The notes under the pieces were generated by a model, which worked only from the letters and a program-made list of their open reading frames with translations, was not told where the DNA came from and ran no database searches. Position numbers and translations under genes: made by a program. Shown piece by piece: positions 1 through 8,202 of a stretch of 64,000 bases of DNA. The first letter of the stretch is position 1. Each line of letters opens with the position of its first letter. The DNA is from an uncultured Flavobacteriales bacterium (GTDB taxonomy: Bacteria > Bacteroidota > Bacteroidia > Flavobacteriales_D > Crocinitomicaceae): contig CALEIK010000018.1 of NCBI GenBank assembly GCA_937876195.1, forward strand, positions 45,397 through 109,396, written 5' to 3'.

Positions 1-48
1 AATGATTTGAAAGAGTTGTTCAACCCGTTAAAAAGTCAATTCAGTTAA
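1..48 (+). CDS. C-terminal end of an upstream gene, cut by the window edge (tentative)
   Basis: Frame 1 is open from the first base to a TAA at 46-48 and reads NDLKELFNPLKSQFS, which has the composition of an ordinary protein tail. No domain can be assigned from fifteen residues. A chance open stretch of this length is quite possible, so the call is tentative. The next gene starts 180 bases downstream behind its own promoter-like motif, so the two are probably not in one operon. Confidence 0.3.
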   Translation, partial: NDLKELFNPLKSQFS

Positions 49-166
49 AGGTATGAAAATCTATTGAAATACCTTGTGGAACTAGACATTTCTTTTGACC
101 GTCTCTAAACGATATAAAACTAAAGTATATATCCGTGATGAATCTCGGGGCAAGCGCATTTTTCGT

Positions 167-174
167 TACTTTTG
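167..174 (+). promoter_or_regulatory. Promoter -7 motif (TACTTTTG) for the CNNM/CorC gene
   Basis: TACTTTTG matches the Bacteroidota -7 consensus TAnnTTTG and lies 53 bases before the ATG at 228. No clear -33 TTTG is seen at the usual distance, so this is a motif match only. Confidence 0.4.
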
Positions 175-227
175 ATTTATAGGTAGTGCATACAAAAACA
201 AGCATTACGCCTAGAACAAGTTAAGAC

Positions 228-1289
228 ATGACACTTTTACTCATTTACCTTTTTATCGCCCTTTTTACCTCATTTTTATGCTCGGTAATGGAAGCGGTTT
301 TATTGTCCGTACCTATTTCATTTTTGAAATCAAAATCTGAAAATGGAGATACTTCAGGAGACTTGATGATAGAACTCAAACAAGACATAGACAAACCATT
401 ATCTGCTATTTTATCTTTGAACACCGTCGCACATACAGTCGGTGCAGCGGGTGTTGGCGCACAAGCGATAGTGGTTTTTGGTGATGCGTACTTTGGCATA
501 GTTTCAGCGGCATTAACCATTTTGATCTTAGTCGTGACGGAGATTATACCCAAAACCTTAGGGGCAAATTACAGCAAAGAATTGGTGGGTATAACGTCGA
601 AAACCATTCGGGTGATGATTGTTATCACCTACCCATTGGTTTGGTTGTCATCCAAGTTGACCAAAATGTTGTCGCGAGATAAATCAGAACTCACGACAAG
701 TAGAGAAGAAATTTCTGCTTTAGCAAGTATAGGTACGCAAGAAGGTATTTTTGCGGACAGAGAAAACAAGATCATTCAAAACTTGATCAAACTAAAAAGC
801 TTGAGAATCAAAGAAGTGATGACGCCTCGGATTGTAGTGGTGACAGCAAATGAAGAAATGACACTACTTGAGTTTTTGCAAAACAAAGAGTTTCTACATT
901 TTTCCAGAATTCCAGTATACCGAGACAACAAGGAGAATGTTACTGGGTATGTTTTCAGGGCAATGGTGTTTGAAAAGTTAGCCGAAGATCAATTTGATTT
1001 GAAGTTAAAGGACATAAAACGAGAAATAGTCATATTTCCAAAGACCAAAACGTTGTTTGATGCGTGGGAAGAATTAATTACAAGAAGAGAACACATCTCT
1101 TTAGTTGTCGACGAATACGGAGGAATGGAGGGAATCACAACACTTGAAGATATCATTGAGTCCTTACTCGGGTTCGAAATTGTCGACGAAAAAGACAAGG
1201 TCGAAAACATGCAACAATATGCTGTAAAAAGATGGCAGGAAAAGCAACGAAAATACGAGATGTTGAAGAATAAGGACAAGGAGGAGTAG
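228..1289 (+). CDS. CNNM/CorC-type membrane protein with a CBS domain pair
   Basis: 353 residues. The first 150 or so are hydrophobic with several membrane segments and match the CNNM (DUF21) transmembrane domain. A cytoplasmic CBS pair follows at about residues 190-315, ending in the typical VVDEYGGMEGITTLEDIIES stretch. Family members are divalent-cation transport or homeostasis proteins of the inner membrane, often annotated as hemolysins. The protein ends shortly after the second CBS domain, so it lacks the C-terminal CorC/HlyC domain that brings many relatives to about 420-430 residues. It could be confused with GldE, a CNNM relative linked to gliding, but that protein is longer and nothing here supports the assignment. 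It stands alone, upstream of a sensor kinase gene on the same strand. Confidence 0.85.
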   Translation: MTLLLIYLFIALFTSFLCSVMEAVLLSVPISFLKSKSENGDTSGDLMIELKQDIDKPLSAILSLNTVAHTVGAAGVGAQAIVVFGDAYFGIVSAALTILILVVTEIIPKTLGANYSKELVGITSKTIRVMIVITYPLVWLSSKLTKMLSRDKSELTTSREEISALASIGTQEGIFADRENKIIQNLIKLKSLRIKEVMTPRIVVVTANEEMTLLEFLQNKEFLHFSRIPVYRDNKENVTGYVFRAMVFEKLAEDQFDLKLKDIKREIVIFPKTKTLFDAWEELITRREHISLVVDEYGGMEGITTLEDIIESLLGFEIVDEKDKVENMQQYAVKRWQEKQRKYEMLKNKDKEE

Positions 1290-1360
1290 GTGTAATGGTT
1301 GATAATCTGATTCTCATTGAAAGAACGTGAGAGTCGATGGATACAACCAAATAAATTCCT

Positions 1361-1368
1361 AATTTTGC
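1361..1368 (+). promoter_or_regulatory. Promoter -7 motif (TAATTTTG) for the kinase-regulator operon
   Basis: TAATTTTG fits TAnnTTTG and lies 42 bases upstream of the kinase ATG at 1411. No convincing -33 element is visible. Confidence 0.45.
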
Positions 1369-1410
1369 TTTACCGCTATAAGGCCTAAATTCTAATGAAA
1401 CCAACCTCAA

Positions 1411-3276
1411 ATGAATAGGATCAGTGTCATACTTTTCGCATTGCTGGTTTCTAGCTTTGTATTTGCTGATTCGGCAACGGGAAATCAGAAAACGGATGCA
1501 TTGCTCGACAGTTGCAAGGCGCATGTTCATGAAGATAATGTAAAAGTGTTCGAGTTTGCTACAGAACTGGAAAAGGAAGGGAAGCAATTAAACAATGCAG
1601 CGGCACTCGCATATGCTTTTTTATATTATGGTGTAATTGATGAATCGCACGGTGATATGGACAACGCTCTAAAAAGCTACAAGACAGCTTATCGCCATGC
1701 TACCGCTTCGAAAGATAAAACTGTTGGACTTCGGATTTTACTCGCTATATCGACCTATTACATGAATGTATCAGATTTTAAGTCGTGTATTTCGGCTTGC
1801 CACAAGGGAATTGATCAGGCTTTGGCGATTAAAAACAATGAAATTGCCTCCCAGTTTTACAACAATCTTTCCCTGTGCCACAGTTACATGTCCGATTACA
1901 AAAATGCACTCAAGTACAACGATAAAAGCATTGAACTGAAAAAGGGAACGAACGATGAAAATGCACTTGCCAATGCGTACTTGAATAGAGGGTTGTTGCT
2001 CACTGCGGTCGGTGATTATCCCGAGGGATTTGATTTCTATCATAAAGCGGAAGTAATCTACCTTAAGGAGAAAAACTATACGTCATTAACTCAAGTGTAC
2101 ATCAATTTTGGTTGGGATTATGCCGACTTGAAAAAGTTTAGCATTGCTAGAAACTATCTAAGCAAGGCGATGGATTATTCAAAAAAAGCGAAGGACAAAA
2201 TCCGTGAAGCCGGAGTATGGAATGCGCTGGGGCATTACTACCAACAAAATGGTTCAGCAGACAGCTTAACGTATGCACTGGAAAAGGGATATCAGATATC
2301 ACGTGAATCCAAAAATTTGCGTAATGCGTATGCCGCTACTAAGGAACTTTCGGCGCATTACCAACAAAGCGGAAATCTGAAAAAAGCGTTAGAATACATG
2401 CAACTGTCACAACAAATCAAGGACAGTATCTTTAATGAAACTAGGATGAAAACCACCCAGTCCTTGAACGCGCGCTTTGATGCGAAACAAAATGAATTGA
2501 CCATTGCGGGACAGAATGAGGAACTTGCAAAGCGTCAGCTGTGGATCGTGGTGATTACATCGCTTGCCATTCTTTTGATCATCGGATTATTTCTTTTTCA
2601 ATACAAACGACGCCTCTCCTTTCAAAAGGAAAAGAACAAAGCTGTATTGGCAGAAAGAGACAAAGGCTTAAAGGCAATCATCAATGCACAGGAGGATGAG
2701 AAAATACGCATCGCCCGTGAACTACACGACGGAATTGGCAATGAATTGTTAGCACTTAAAATGAGTTTGAATGGACTACTTCCACCAGATGAGATAAACA
2801 GACCAGAGCTTGAAAAAGTGAACCGCCAGATGCAGGAAGTTATGGAAGAAGTGAGATCCGTTTCCCATCAAATGATGCCACGGGTTTTACAAGAGTTTGG
2901 TTGCGTTCCAGCATTGAAGGACATGTTGAGTAAAACATTAGGACCTACAAATATCAAGTATTCGTTTGAAGCACACCAAACCGACAAACGCTATGATCAG
3001 CGGATCGAAACGGCGATTTACCGAATTATGCAAGAGTTAATCAACAATGTCGTCAAGCATTCTGGAGCCAATTCGGTCTTTATACAATTCCTAGAAACAA
3101 ATAACACTCTTGTTCTCTTTGTTGAGGACGACGGGAAGGGAATGAAAAACAGTACAGAAAGCGATGGAATTGGAATGACTAATATTACAAGTCGTATGAA
3201 CGCGGTAAACGGTGAATTCAATATCGCCTCGGAAGAAAACAATGGAACAGTAATTACACTTAGAATCCCACTCTGA
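1411..3276 (+). CDS. TPR-containing sensor histidine kinase (HisKA_3/NarX type)
   Basis: 621 residues. A signal peptide (MNRISVILFALLVSSFVFA) is followed by a periplasmic TPR-rich region (about 45-345), one membrane segment (about 374-396), a short coiled coil, and the kinase core. The H-box reads ARELHDGIGNELLALK with phospho-acceptor His439. The ATPase domain shows ELINNVVKHSG and DDGKGMK motifs and reaches the C-terminus. This is the common Bacteroidota design in which extracytoplasmic TPRs replace a classical ligand domain. The stop codon overlaps the start of the LuxR-type regulator by one base (TGATG), so the two are translationally coupled and form one two-component system. The signal sensed is unknown. 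Confidence 0.92.
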   Translation: MNRISVILFALLVSSFVFADSATGNQKTDALLDSCKAHVHEDNVKVFEFATELEKEGKQLNNAAALAYAFLYYGVIDESHGDMDNALKSYKTAYRHATASKDKTVGLRILLAISTYYMNVSDFKSCISACHKGIDQALAIKNNEIASQFYNNLSLCHSYMSDYKNALKYNDKSIELKKGTNDENALANAYLNRGLLLTAVGDYPEGFDFYHKAEVIYLKEKNYTSLTQVYINFGWDYADLKKFSIARNYLSKAMDYSKKAKDKIREAGVWNALGHYYQQNGSADSLTYALEKGYQISRESKNLRNAYAATKELSAHYQQSGNLKKALEYMQLSQQIKDSIFNETRMKTTQSLNARFDAKQNELTIAGQNEELAKRQLWIVVITSLAILLIIGLFLFQYKRRLSFQKEKNKAVLAERDKGLKAIINAQEDEKIRIARELHDGIGNELLALKMSLNGLLPPDEINRPELEKVNRQMQEVMEEVRSVSHQMMPRVLQEFGCVPALKDMLSKTLGPTNIKYSFEAHQTDKRYDQRIETAIYRIMQELINNVVKHSGANSVFIQFLETNNTLVLFVEDDGKGMKNSTESDGIGMTNITSRMNAVNGEFNIASEENNGTVITLRIPL

Positions 3277-3917
3277 TGAACGACACTAAAACAATAATTC
3301 TAGTAGATGATCATCGGTTAATCCTTGAGGGACTTGAAAAAATGCTAGCTGGATTAGAACAAAAAGCGCAAATCTTTACGGCTACATCAGCAAAAGATGT
3401 TTTAAATCATTCCAGTTTATCGAATGCCGACCTTGTGATTTCAGACATTGAGATGGATGGGATGAATGGAATCGAGCTGTTGAAAGAACTGAAAGAGAAA
3501 TATCCGAATATAAAGGTACTAATGCTTTCCATGCATAATAATTCGGGGTTAGTGAAAGAAATAATCAATCTCCTTGCCGATGGTTACCTGTTAAAATCAG
3601 CGGATGAAAAAGAAATTCGTTTTGCAGTTGAACAAATTTTAAGTGGCAAGAAATTCTTCAGTCACGACCTTACTCTTGGGCTAGCAGAAAACGAAATTAC
3701 TCCTGAGGTTTCTTCCACACCCTTGGATGAATTAACCCCGCGCGAGATTGAAATATTAAAACTCATTGCGAGCGGTTTAACCAATAAAGAGATTGCCGAA
3801 AAACTATTTATCGCGCTCAAAACCGTGGATACGCACCGAACAAACCTAATGCAAAAACTTGATCTTCACAACGCTGCAGGCCTCACCCGATTCGCGATTC
3901 GTAATCAATTGATCTAA
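3276..3917 (+). CDS. LuxR/NarL-family response regulator
   Basis: 213 residues. The receiver domain (about 1-120) has the acidic pair Asp11-Asp12, the phosphorylated aspartate Asp57 in VISDIEMDG, and a conserved lysine in YLLKSADEKE. The C-terminal HTH (about 150-213) carries the LuxR signature LTPREIEILKLIASGLTNKEIAEKL (two parts) and KTVDTHR. It is the cognate partner of the overlapping kinase. The next gene encodes a T9SS cargo protein and has a palindrome upstream at 3923-3936, which makes it a plausible target. That link is inferred from position only. Confidence 0.93.
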   Translation: MNDTKTIILVDDHRLILEGLEKMLAGLEQKAQIFTATSAKDVLNHSSLSNADLVISDIEMDGMNGIELLKELKEKYPNIKVLMLSMHNNSGLVKEIINLLADGYLLKSADEKEIRFAVEQILSGKKFFSHDLTLGLAENEITPEVSSTPLDELTPREIEILKLIASGLTNKEIAEKLFIALKTVDTHRTNLMQKLDLHNAAGLTRFAIRNQLI

Positions 3918-3922
3918 TCCCT

Positions 3923-3936
3923 AAGGTAAATACCTT
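3923..3936. promoter_or_regulatory. Palindrome AAGGTA-AA-TACCTT upstream of a cargo gene
   Basis: Perfect six-base arms with a two-base spacer lie just after the response regulator stop. The centre is about 60-70 bases upstream of the start point predicted from the -7 motif at 3984, a usual distance for an activator site. It could instead be a weak hairpin ending the upstream operon. There is no T-tract directly after it. Confidence 0.35.
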
Positions 3937-3983
3937 ACCTAAAAATACGGGATACGCCCTTTTTTAATGGCAGTCGCCACATC

Positions 3984-3991
3984 TAACTTTG
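3984..3991 (+). promoter_or_regulatory. Promoter -7 motif (TAACTTTG) deciding the start of the next gene
   Basis: TAACTTTG fits TAnnTTTG exactly. It lies inside the open frame that begins with an ATG at 3967, so transcription from here would exclude that ATG and leave the one at 4015 as the true start, with a leader of about 20 bases. Confidence 0.5.
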
Positions 3992-4014
3992 TTGTAGATT
4001 TTAAAACCAATTAT

Positions 4015-5667
4015 ATGAAAAGAAAATACAACACTTTACTTGTGGGTACAGCCATGTTGCTAATCTCCAACTTCTCAATGTCTCAGTTTCAATTTGCCAA
4101 ACTTTTTGGAATAGCAGGAAAGAATGAAACAATCGAAAGCACGGGTATCGATAGTCAGACGAACTTATTTGTAACTGGCGGATACTATAACACAGCACAA
4201 TTCGATTCAGAACCGATGGAACAAAGCACTGTGGATTATAGAGGAGCCTATATCTCAAAATTGAATAGTAGTGGACAAGTTCAATGGTTAAAGAGTTACA
4301 GGGCGTCAGAAGGGATAGAAAGTCCCCTGTTGACTGTAAATGCAAACGGCGATGTCTTTTGGGTAGGCAAATATACTGGTGATCTTACGATCGGTACTGA
4401 AACCATTAATTCGGGGAACAACGCTTTTGGAGGAGGCAGCATTTTTGTTGTGAAATATGACAACGCCGGAAATGTTTTATGGGTAAAAAGTATAGAATCC
4501 AGACATGCTATGCCAAGAGATTTGGTAGCGGATTCCAATGGGGATTTATTTCTAACGGGTGTCTTCGACGAAAAGATAATGTTGGAAGGCACGAATGAAA
4601 TTACGGCTTGGTCAGGTTTGATTTTCGAATCTTTTGCAATGAAATTAAGTGGGAATGACGGAACCATTTCTTGGGGAATTAAAACCGACTCTAAAAGAGA
4701 AAGCGGTGTGAAATCAATAGCCCTGGACAATGCTGGAAATTTTTATTTGGGTGGCTTTTATACTGATAGTTTAAGATTTAGCCCTTCAGTTGCTTTTCCT
4801 TGTGTGTCAGCGCATAGTTCGATCAGTTCAACCAATGCTAGAAATGGATTTTTGGCAAAGTACGATGCTTCCAACGGCAATTTTATTTGGGCAAAACACG
4901 TCAAAGGTCAAGTGTTTCAAGCGGTGAATATTGCTTGGTGTAACAATAATTTGTATGCAACGATTAATGCCACGCACTATTTTAATTATGACAGCGATAG
5001 TACCAGTGCTGGGAATTATCTATTGAAAATAAATCCTATGGACGGAAGCAAAGTATTCCAGAAGTCGTCTTCATTTTTCAATGCTATTACTTCGGACGGA
5101 GACAATGCCATCTATTTTAGCAATGACGCCAGCAATACGTATACTTTCGATTCGTATACTACAACCGATGGAAAAAGCGGGATGGCTATAGGTAAATTGA
5201 ATAACACCGGTGATTTTGAATGGGCGGAGATAAGAGGTAGTTTTGGAACAACAATGACGGTGAGCGCAAATAGCTTACATGCAAAAAACGATGCAGTTTT
5301 TATAGGTGGTTCTATTACAGCATTTATGCCTGTGGTCTTTGAGCCAGGAATGGAAATAATGGCATCAGAGACCCTATATAAGGATGCTTGGTACAGCTTG
5401 TATCAGGGTGAAGGCGCTGGACTTTCAGAATTCTCATCAAAAGAAAGTTATATAGTATTTCCAAATCCTGCGCACGATATGATTCATGTAAAACTTTCCT
5501 CAGGGTTAGTGCCAGAAGAGATTGTATTGAGAGACCAATCGGGAAGAATTGTAGCGCAAAGAAAGAGTTCAAACACATTGGAATTCAATCAAATTCAATC
5601 GGGGGTTTATTATTTGACAGGACGGACAGGTACCGACCAATTCATTGAAAAAGTAGTTGTAAAGTAA
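4015..5667 (+). CDS. T9SS type A cargo protein with beta-propeller-like repeats
   Basis: 550 residues from the chosen start. I prefer the ATG at 4015 to the one at 3967 because it begins a clean signal peptide (MKRKYNTLLVGTAMLLISNF) and a -7 promoter motif lies between the two. The body has repeated units such as DSNGDLFLTGVF, DNAGNFYLGGFY and NAGNVLWVKSI, typical of SBBP-like repeats that fold as propeller blades. The last 75 or so residues are a type A sorting domain: VFPNPAHD, LRDQSGRIV and GVYYL motifs, ending EKVVVK. Such proteins cross the outer membrane through the T9SS and are released or attached to the surface after tail removal. No catalytic motif was seen. Confidence 0.82.
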   Translation: MKRKYNTLLVGTAMLLISNFSMSQFQFAKLFGIAGKNETIESTGIDSQTNLFVTGGYYNTAQFDSEPMEQSTVDYRGAYISKLNSSGQVQWLKSYRASEGIESPLLTVNANGDVFWVGKYTGDLTIGTETINSGNNAFGGGSIFVVKYDNAGNVLWVKSIESRHAMPRDLVADSNGDLFLTGVFDEKIMLEGTNEITAWSGLIFESFAMKLSGNDGTISWGIKTDSKRESGVKSIALDNAGNFYLGGFYTDSLRFSPSVAFPCVSAHSSISSTNARNGFLAKYDASNGNFIWAKHVKGQVFQAVNIAWCNNNLYATINATHYFNYDSDSTSAGNYLLKINPMDGSKVFQKSSSFFNAITSDGDNAIYFSNDASNTYTFDSYTTTDGKSGMAIGKLNNTGDFEWAEIRGSFGTTMTVSANSLHAKNDAVFIGGSITAFMPVVFEPGMEIMASETLYKDAWYSLYQGEGAGLSEFSSKESYIVFPNPAHDMIHVKLSSGLVPEEIVLRDQSGRIVAQRKSSNTLEFNQIQSGVYYLTGRTGTDQFIEKVVVK

Positions 5668-5680
5668 GGCAAGTCGACAC

Positions 5681-5716
5681 AACTGTAATTGCACATAACC
5701 ACGTGCAATTACAGTT
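5681..5716. terminator. Strong hairpin after the T9SS cargo gene
   Basis: A perfect 14-base inverted repeat (AACTGTAATTGCAC and its complement) with an 8-base loop begins 14 bases after the stop at 5667. There is no clean T-tract, so it may be a stabilising 3' end hairpin rather than a standard intrinsic terminator. Confidence 0.55.
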
Positions 5717-5781
5717 CGTCGCTTTTCGGGACGTATGCGTCAATCCTTCGAATAAATCCCGTATATTTATCAGAACATAGA

Positions 5782-5796
5782 TTGGTTTTAAACCAA
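5782..5796. promoter_or_regulatory. Palindrome TTGGTTT-T-AAACCAA before the serine hydrolase
   Basis: Perfect seven-base arms around a single T, ending 16 bases before the ATG at 5813. A -7-like TATATTTA is at 5762-5769, so the palindrome would lie around or just after the start of transcription, where a repressor could act. The regulator is unknown. Confidence 0.35.
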
Positions 5797-5812
5797 CAGT
5801 TGTCCGTTCTGT

Positions 5813-6904
5813 ATGATAAAAACCATCACAACATCAATAATTTTCATCCTATTCATAAGTACATTTTCTTATGGACAGTACACCTATTCCCAACCTGAGG
5901 AACATGAAGACGGATGGGAAACAGCTGATTTACGATTGCAAGAGTTTGATACAGCGAGAATTTATCAATTGTTCAATCAACTGCAACAAGCTGAGCATAA
6001 ATTGCACAGTGTAGTTGTTGTCAAAAACAATCAAATTCTGCTCGAGGAGTATTTCAACGGGCAGACCATAGATCAACAACACGATTTGCGTTCTGCAACA
6101 AAAAGTATCAGGTCGCTTTTGCTGGGAATTGCAATCGACAAGGGGTTCATTCAAAGTGTCGACGATCCAATCTCCAAGTACCTCAAAACACCTGTCCCAA
6201 AGAAAAATTTGGACGAGCGGAAGCAGCAAATCACCATCAGACATTTGTTAACGATGTCAAGCGGACTTGATTGCAACGATTGGGACAAACAATCAAAAGG
6301 ACAAGAAGATAAGGTATACAAAAAGAGAGACTGGTTACAATATACGCTGGACCTTCCAATGATTAATAATCCTGGTGAAGTGTCAAATTACTGCTCCATG
6401 GGTGTCGTTATGCTAGCTGAAATTATTGCTCAGGCTTCAGGAATGTCAATCGATCAATTTGCAGAAGAATACTTATTCAAACCATTGAACATTTCCAATG
6501 TCAGTTGGGGACATACTTCCAAAAAAGAGGTTATACCCTCTGGAAAGCGCTTGTACATGACTCCACGCGACATGGCTAGAATTGGTCAGTTGATTCTCAA
6601 CAAGGGAAAGTGGAATGGAGAACAAATCGTTTCTGAAGAATGGCTGGAGGAATCAACCACGGCAACAACAAAAATCTCCGGTGTCGACTATGGTTATCTG
6701 TGGTGGAACATTCCTTTCAAGCAGAACGAAAAAACGATTACTTCCATAGTCGCAACGGGAAACGGGGGTCAATATATTTTTATTTTACCCGATGTGGACA
6801 TGGTAGTTGTTTTTACTGGAGGAGCATACAATTCGCAGGAAGACAAATTAGCATTCGCCATCATGAAAGATGTTTTCCTTCCTACGTTCGGGAGCAAAGA
6901 ATAA
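5813..6904 (+). CDS. Secreted serine hydrolase, class C beta-lactamase/EstB superfamily
   Basis: 363 residues with a signal peptide ending near SYGQ at residue 22, so the enzyme is exported to the periplasm or beyond. The catalytic SxxK motif is Ser94-Ala-Thr-Lys97 in LRSATKSIRS. HLLTMSSGLD and a later ATGNGGQ, which corresponds to the third active-site motif, are also typical. The usual second motif YxN reads YCS here (NYCSMGVVMLAEI), as in some esterase-like members, so esterase or amidase activity is as likely as beta-lactamase activity. It ends two bases before the convergent tolC-like stop. The substrate cannot be inferred. Confidence 0.85.
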   Translation: MIKTITTSIIFILFISTFSYGQYTYSQPEEHEDGWETADLRLQEFDTARIYQLFNQLQQAEHKLHSVVVVKNNQILLEEYFNGQTIDQQHDLRSATKSIRSLLLGIAIDKGFIQSVDDPISKYLKTPVPKKNLDERKQQITIRHLLTMSSGLDCNDWDKQSKGQEDKVYKKRDWLQYTLDLPMINNPGEVSNYCSMGVVMLAEIIAQASGMSIDQFAEEYLFKPLNISNVSWGHTSKKEVIPSGKRLYMTPRDMARIGQLILNKGKWNGEQIVSEEWLEESTTATTKISGVDYGYLWWNIPFKQNEKTITSIVATGNGGQYIFILPDVDMVVVFTGGAYNSQEDKLAFAIMKDVFLPTFGSKE

Positions 6905-6906
6905 TT

Positions 6907-8202
6907 TTACAAACTCCCAGAAAGAAGCAACAAGTTCAATCGCTGTGTCATGTGTTCCAGTTTAGCAGTGAGCAATCTACTTCTCGCTTCGACTACCGCA
7001 AATTGAAACTCACGAAGTTCTAAAGCTGTGTAGGCTCCAGACTGGAAGGCAGTTCCAATGATTTTCTCTACTTCCTCAGCTACAAGTTGATTACGCGATT
7101 CAAACTCTAAATTTTTCATAGCAAATTCATAATTCACAAAAGCTTCTCTAAGTTCTGATCGGATCAATTGTGATTGTTGTTGATGTGCTAGTTCAGAATT
7201 TTCAATCGTTAAACGACTGTTTTTAGAGCTCTGAATTCTTGATAATCCGTTCAAGATATCCCATTTCAGTGTCAATCCAAAACTAGGACCGAAGCTCTGA
7301 TTGCTAAGTAAAAACCCCACCTCATTTTGCGATCGACCATAGGAATAACCGGTGTAAAGTGCTAGTTGCGGATACCATGTGCTTAGTACTTCTTTGCGTT
7401 CTTGCTCTGAGATGGCCAGTGCTGATTTTGCGTACAACAGCGATGCATTATCCGCCAGCGATTTTTCAACAAGATCTCCCCAATTCAGTGCTTCCGTTAC
7501 TTCGGGTAGCGTTCCGGTGGCAGTAAATGGAAGTTCAGGATCTCTTGCAATAAATGCGTTCAATGAAGTTTGAAGCGCCGCAATATTCCGTTGATTATTC
7601 AGGAAAGCAGCACTATCTGCGGTAAGGTCAAGTTGTGCCTGAATGAGCGCCATTTCACTTGCTGCGCCATTTGAGGTAAGTAAGTTTACTTGATCGTAGC
7701 GCGCTTTTGACAAATCAATCGATTGCTCATAAATCTCGTTCATTTCATTAAGCACGACAAGCGTGTAAAATGAAACAGACGCTTGATATACTTTCATTTC
7801 TGCTTCAGCACGGAGGTTAAGCAAAGCTGATTCTTCAAGTAAATCCAGTTTTTTATCAGTTGCAAACATTTTAAATCCGTCAAAAAAGGTCCAGTTTAAT
7901 AGAACACCAGCACTGAGGGAAGTGTTTTTTGCGTTATCGGCTTCGTTTACCTGTCCACTCAAAAATTCTTGTCGCGCACTATTGATTGTTAAGTTTTGAT
8001 CTGCGTTGACAGAAATCTGAGGAAGGTATCCAGCATTTCCGACATTGTTCTCATTGGCATAAATTTCAGCGTTATTTTTCACAATTTGAATTCCATAATC
8101 TTTTTCCAAGACCATCGCAATAAATTGGTCATACGTAAACGTTTCCTGAGCAATTATAGGAAAGGAAAAAAGGAATAAGAAAGATAGAACTAGTGCTTTC
8201 AT
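6907..8202 (-). CDS. TolC-family outer membrane efflux channel
   Basis: 431 residues with a signal peptide (MKALVLSFLFLFSFPIIAQ) and two outer membrane efflux protein repeats rich in long amphipathic helices, as expected for the TolC barrel and periplasmic tunnel. It is the last gene of the marR-hlyD-RND-tolC operon. Its start overlaps the RND stop by four bases, which indicates translational coupling. It would form the exit duct of the tripartite pump encoded just upstream. Length and composition are normal for the family. Confidence 0.9.
   Translation of the reverse strand: MKALVLSFLFLFSFPIIAQETFTYDQFIAMVLEKDYGIQIVKNNAEIYANENNVGNAGYLPQISVNADQNLTINSARQEFLSGQVNEADNAKNTSLSAGVLLNWTFFDGFKMFATDKKLDLLEESALLNLRAEAEMKVYQASVSFYTLVVLNEMNEIYEQSIDLSKARYDQVNLLTSNGAASEMALIQAQLDLTADSAAFLNNQRNIAALQTSLNAFIARDPELPFTATGTLPEVTEALNWGDLVEKSLADNASLLYAKSALAISEQERKEVLSTWYPQLALYTGYSYGRSQNEVGFLLSNQSFGPSFGLTLKWDILNGLSRIQSSKNSRLTIENSELAHQQQSQLIRSELREAFVNYEFAMKNLEFESRNQLVAEEVEKIIGTAFQSGAYTALELREFQFAVVEARSRLLTAKLEHMTQRLNLLLLSGSL

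Noticed and set aside
3967..4014. Earlier ATG for the T9SS cargo gene
   Set aside because: It would place 16 residues before a clean signal peptide and overlaps a -7 promoter motif.
5689..5898. 69-codon ORF between the cargo gene and the serine hydrolase
   Set aside because: It starts in the terminator hairpin and overlaps the hydrolase signal peptide in another frame.
6640..7023. 127-codon ORF across the hydrolase and tolC-like ends
   Set aside because: An out-of-frame overlap of two well-supported genes.
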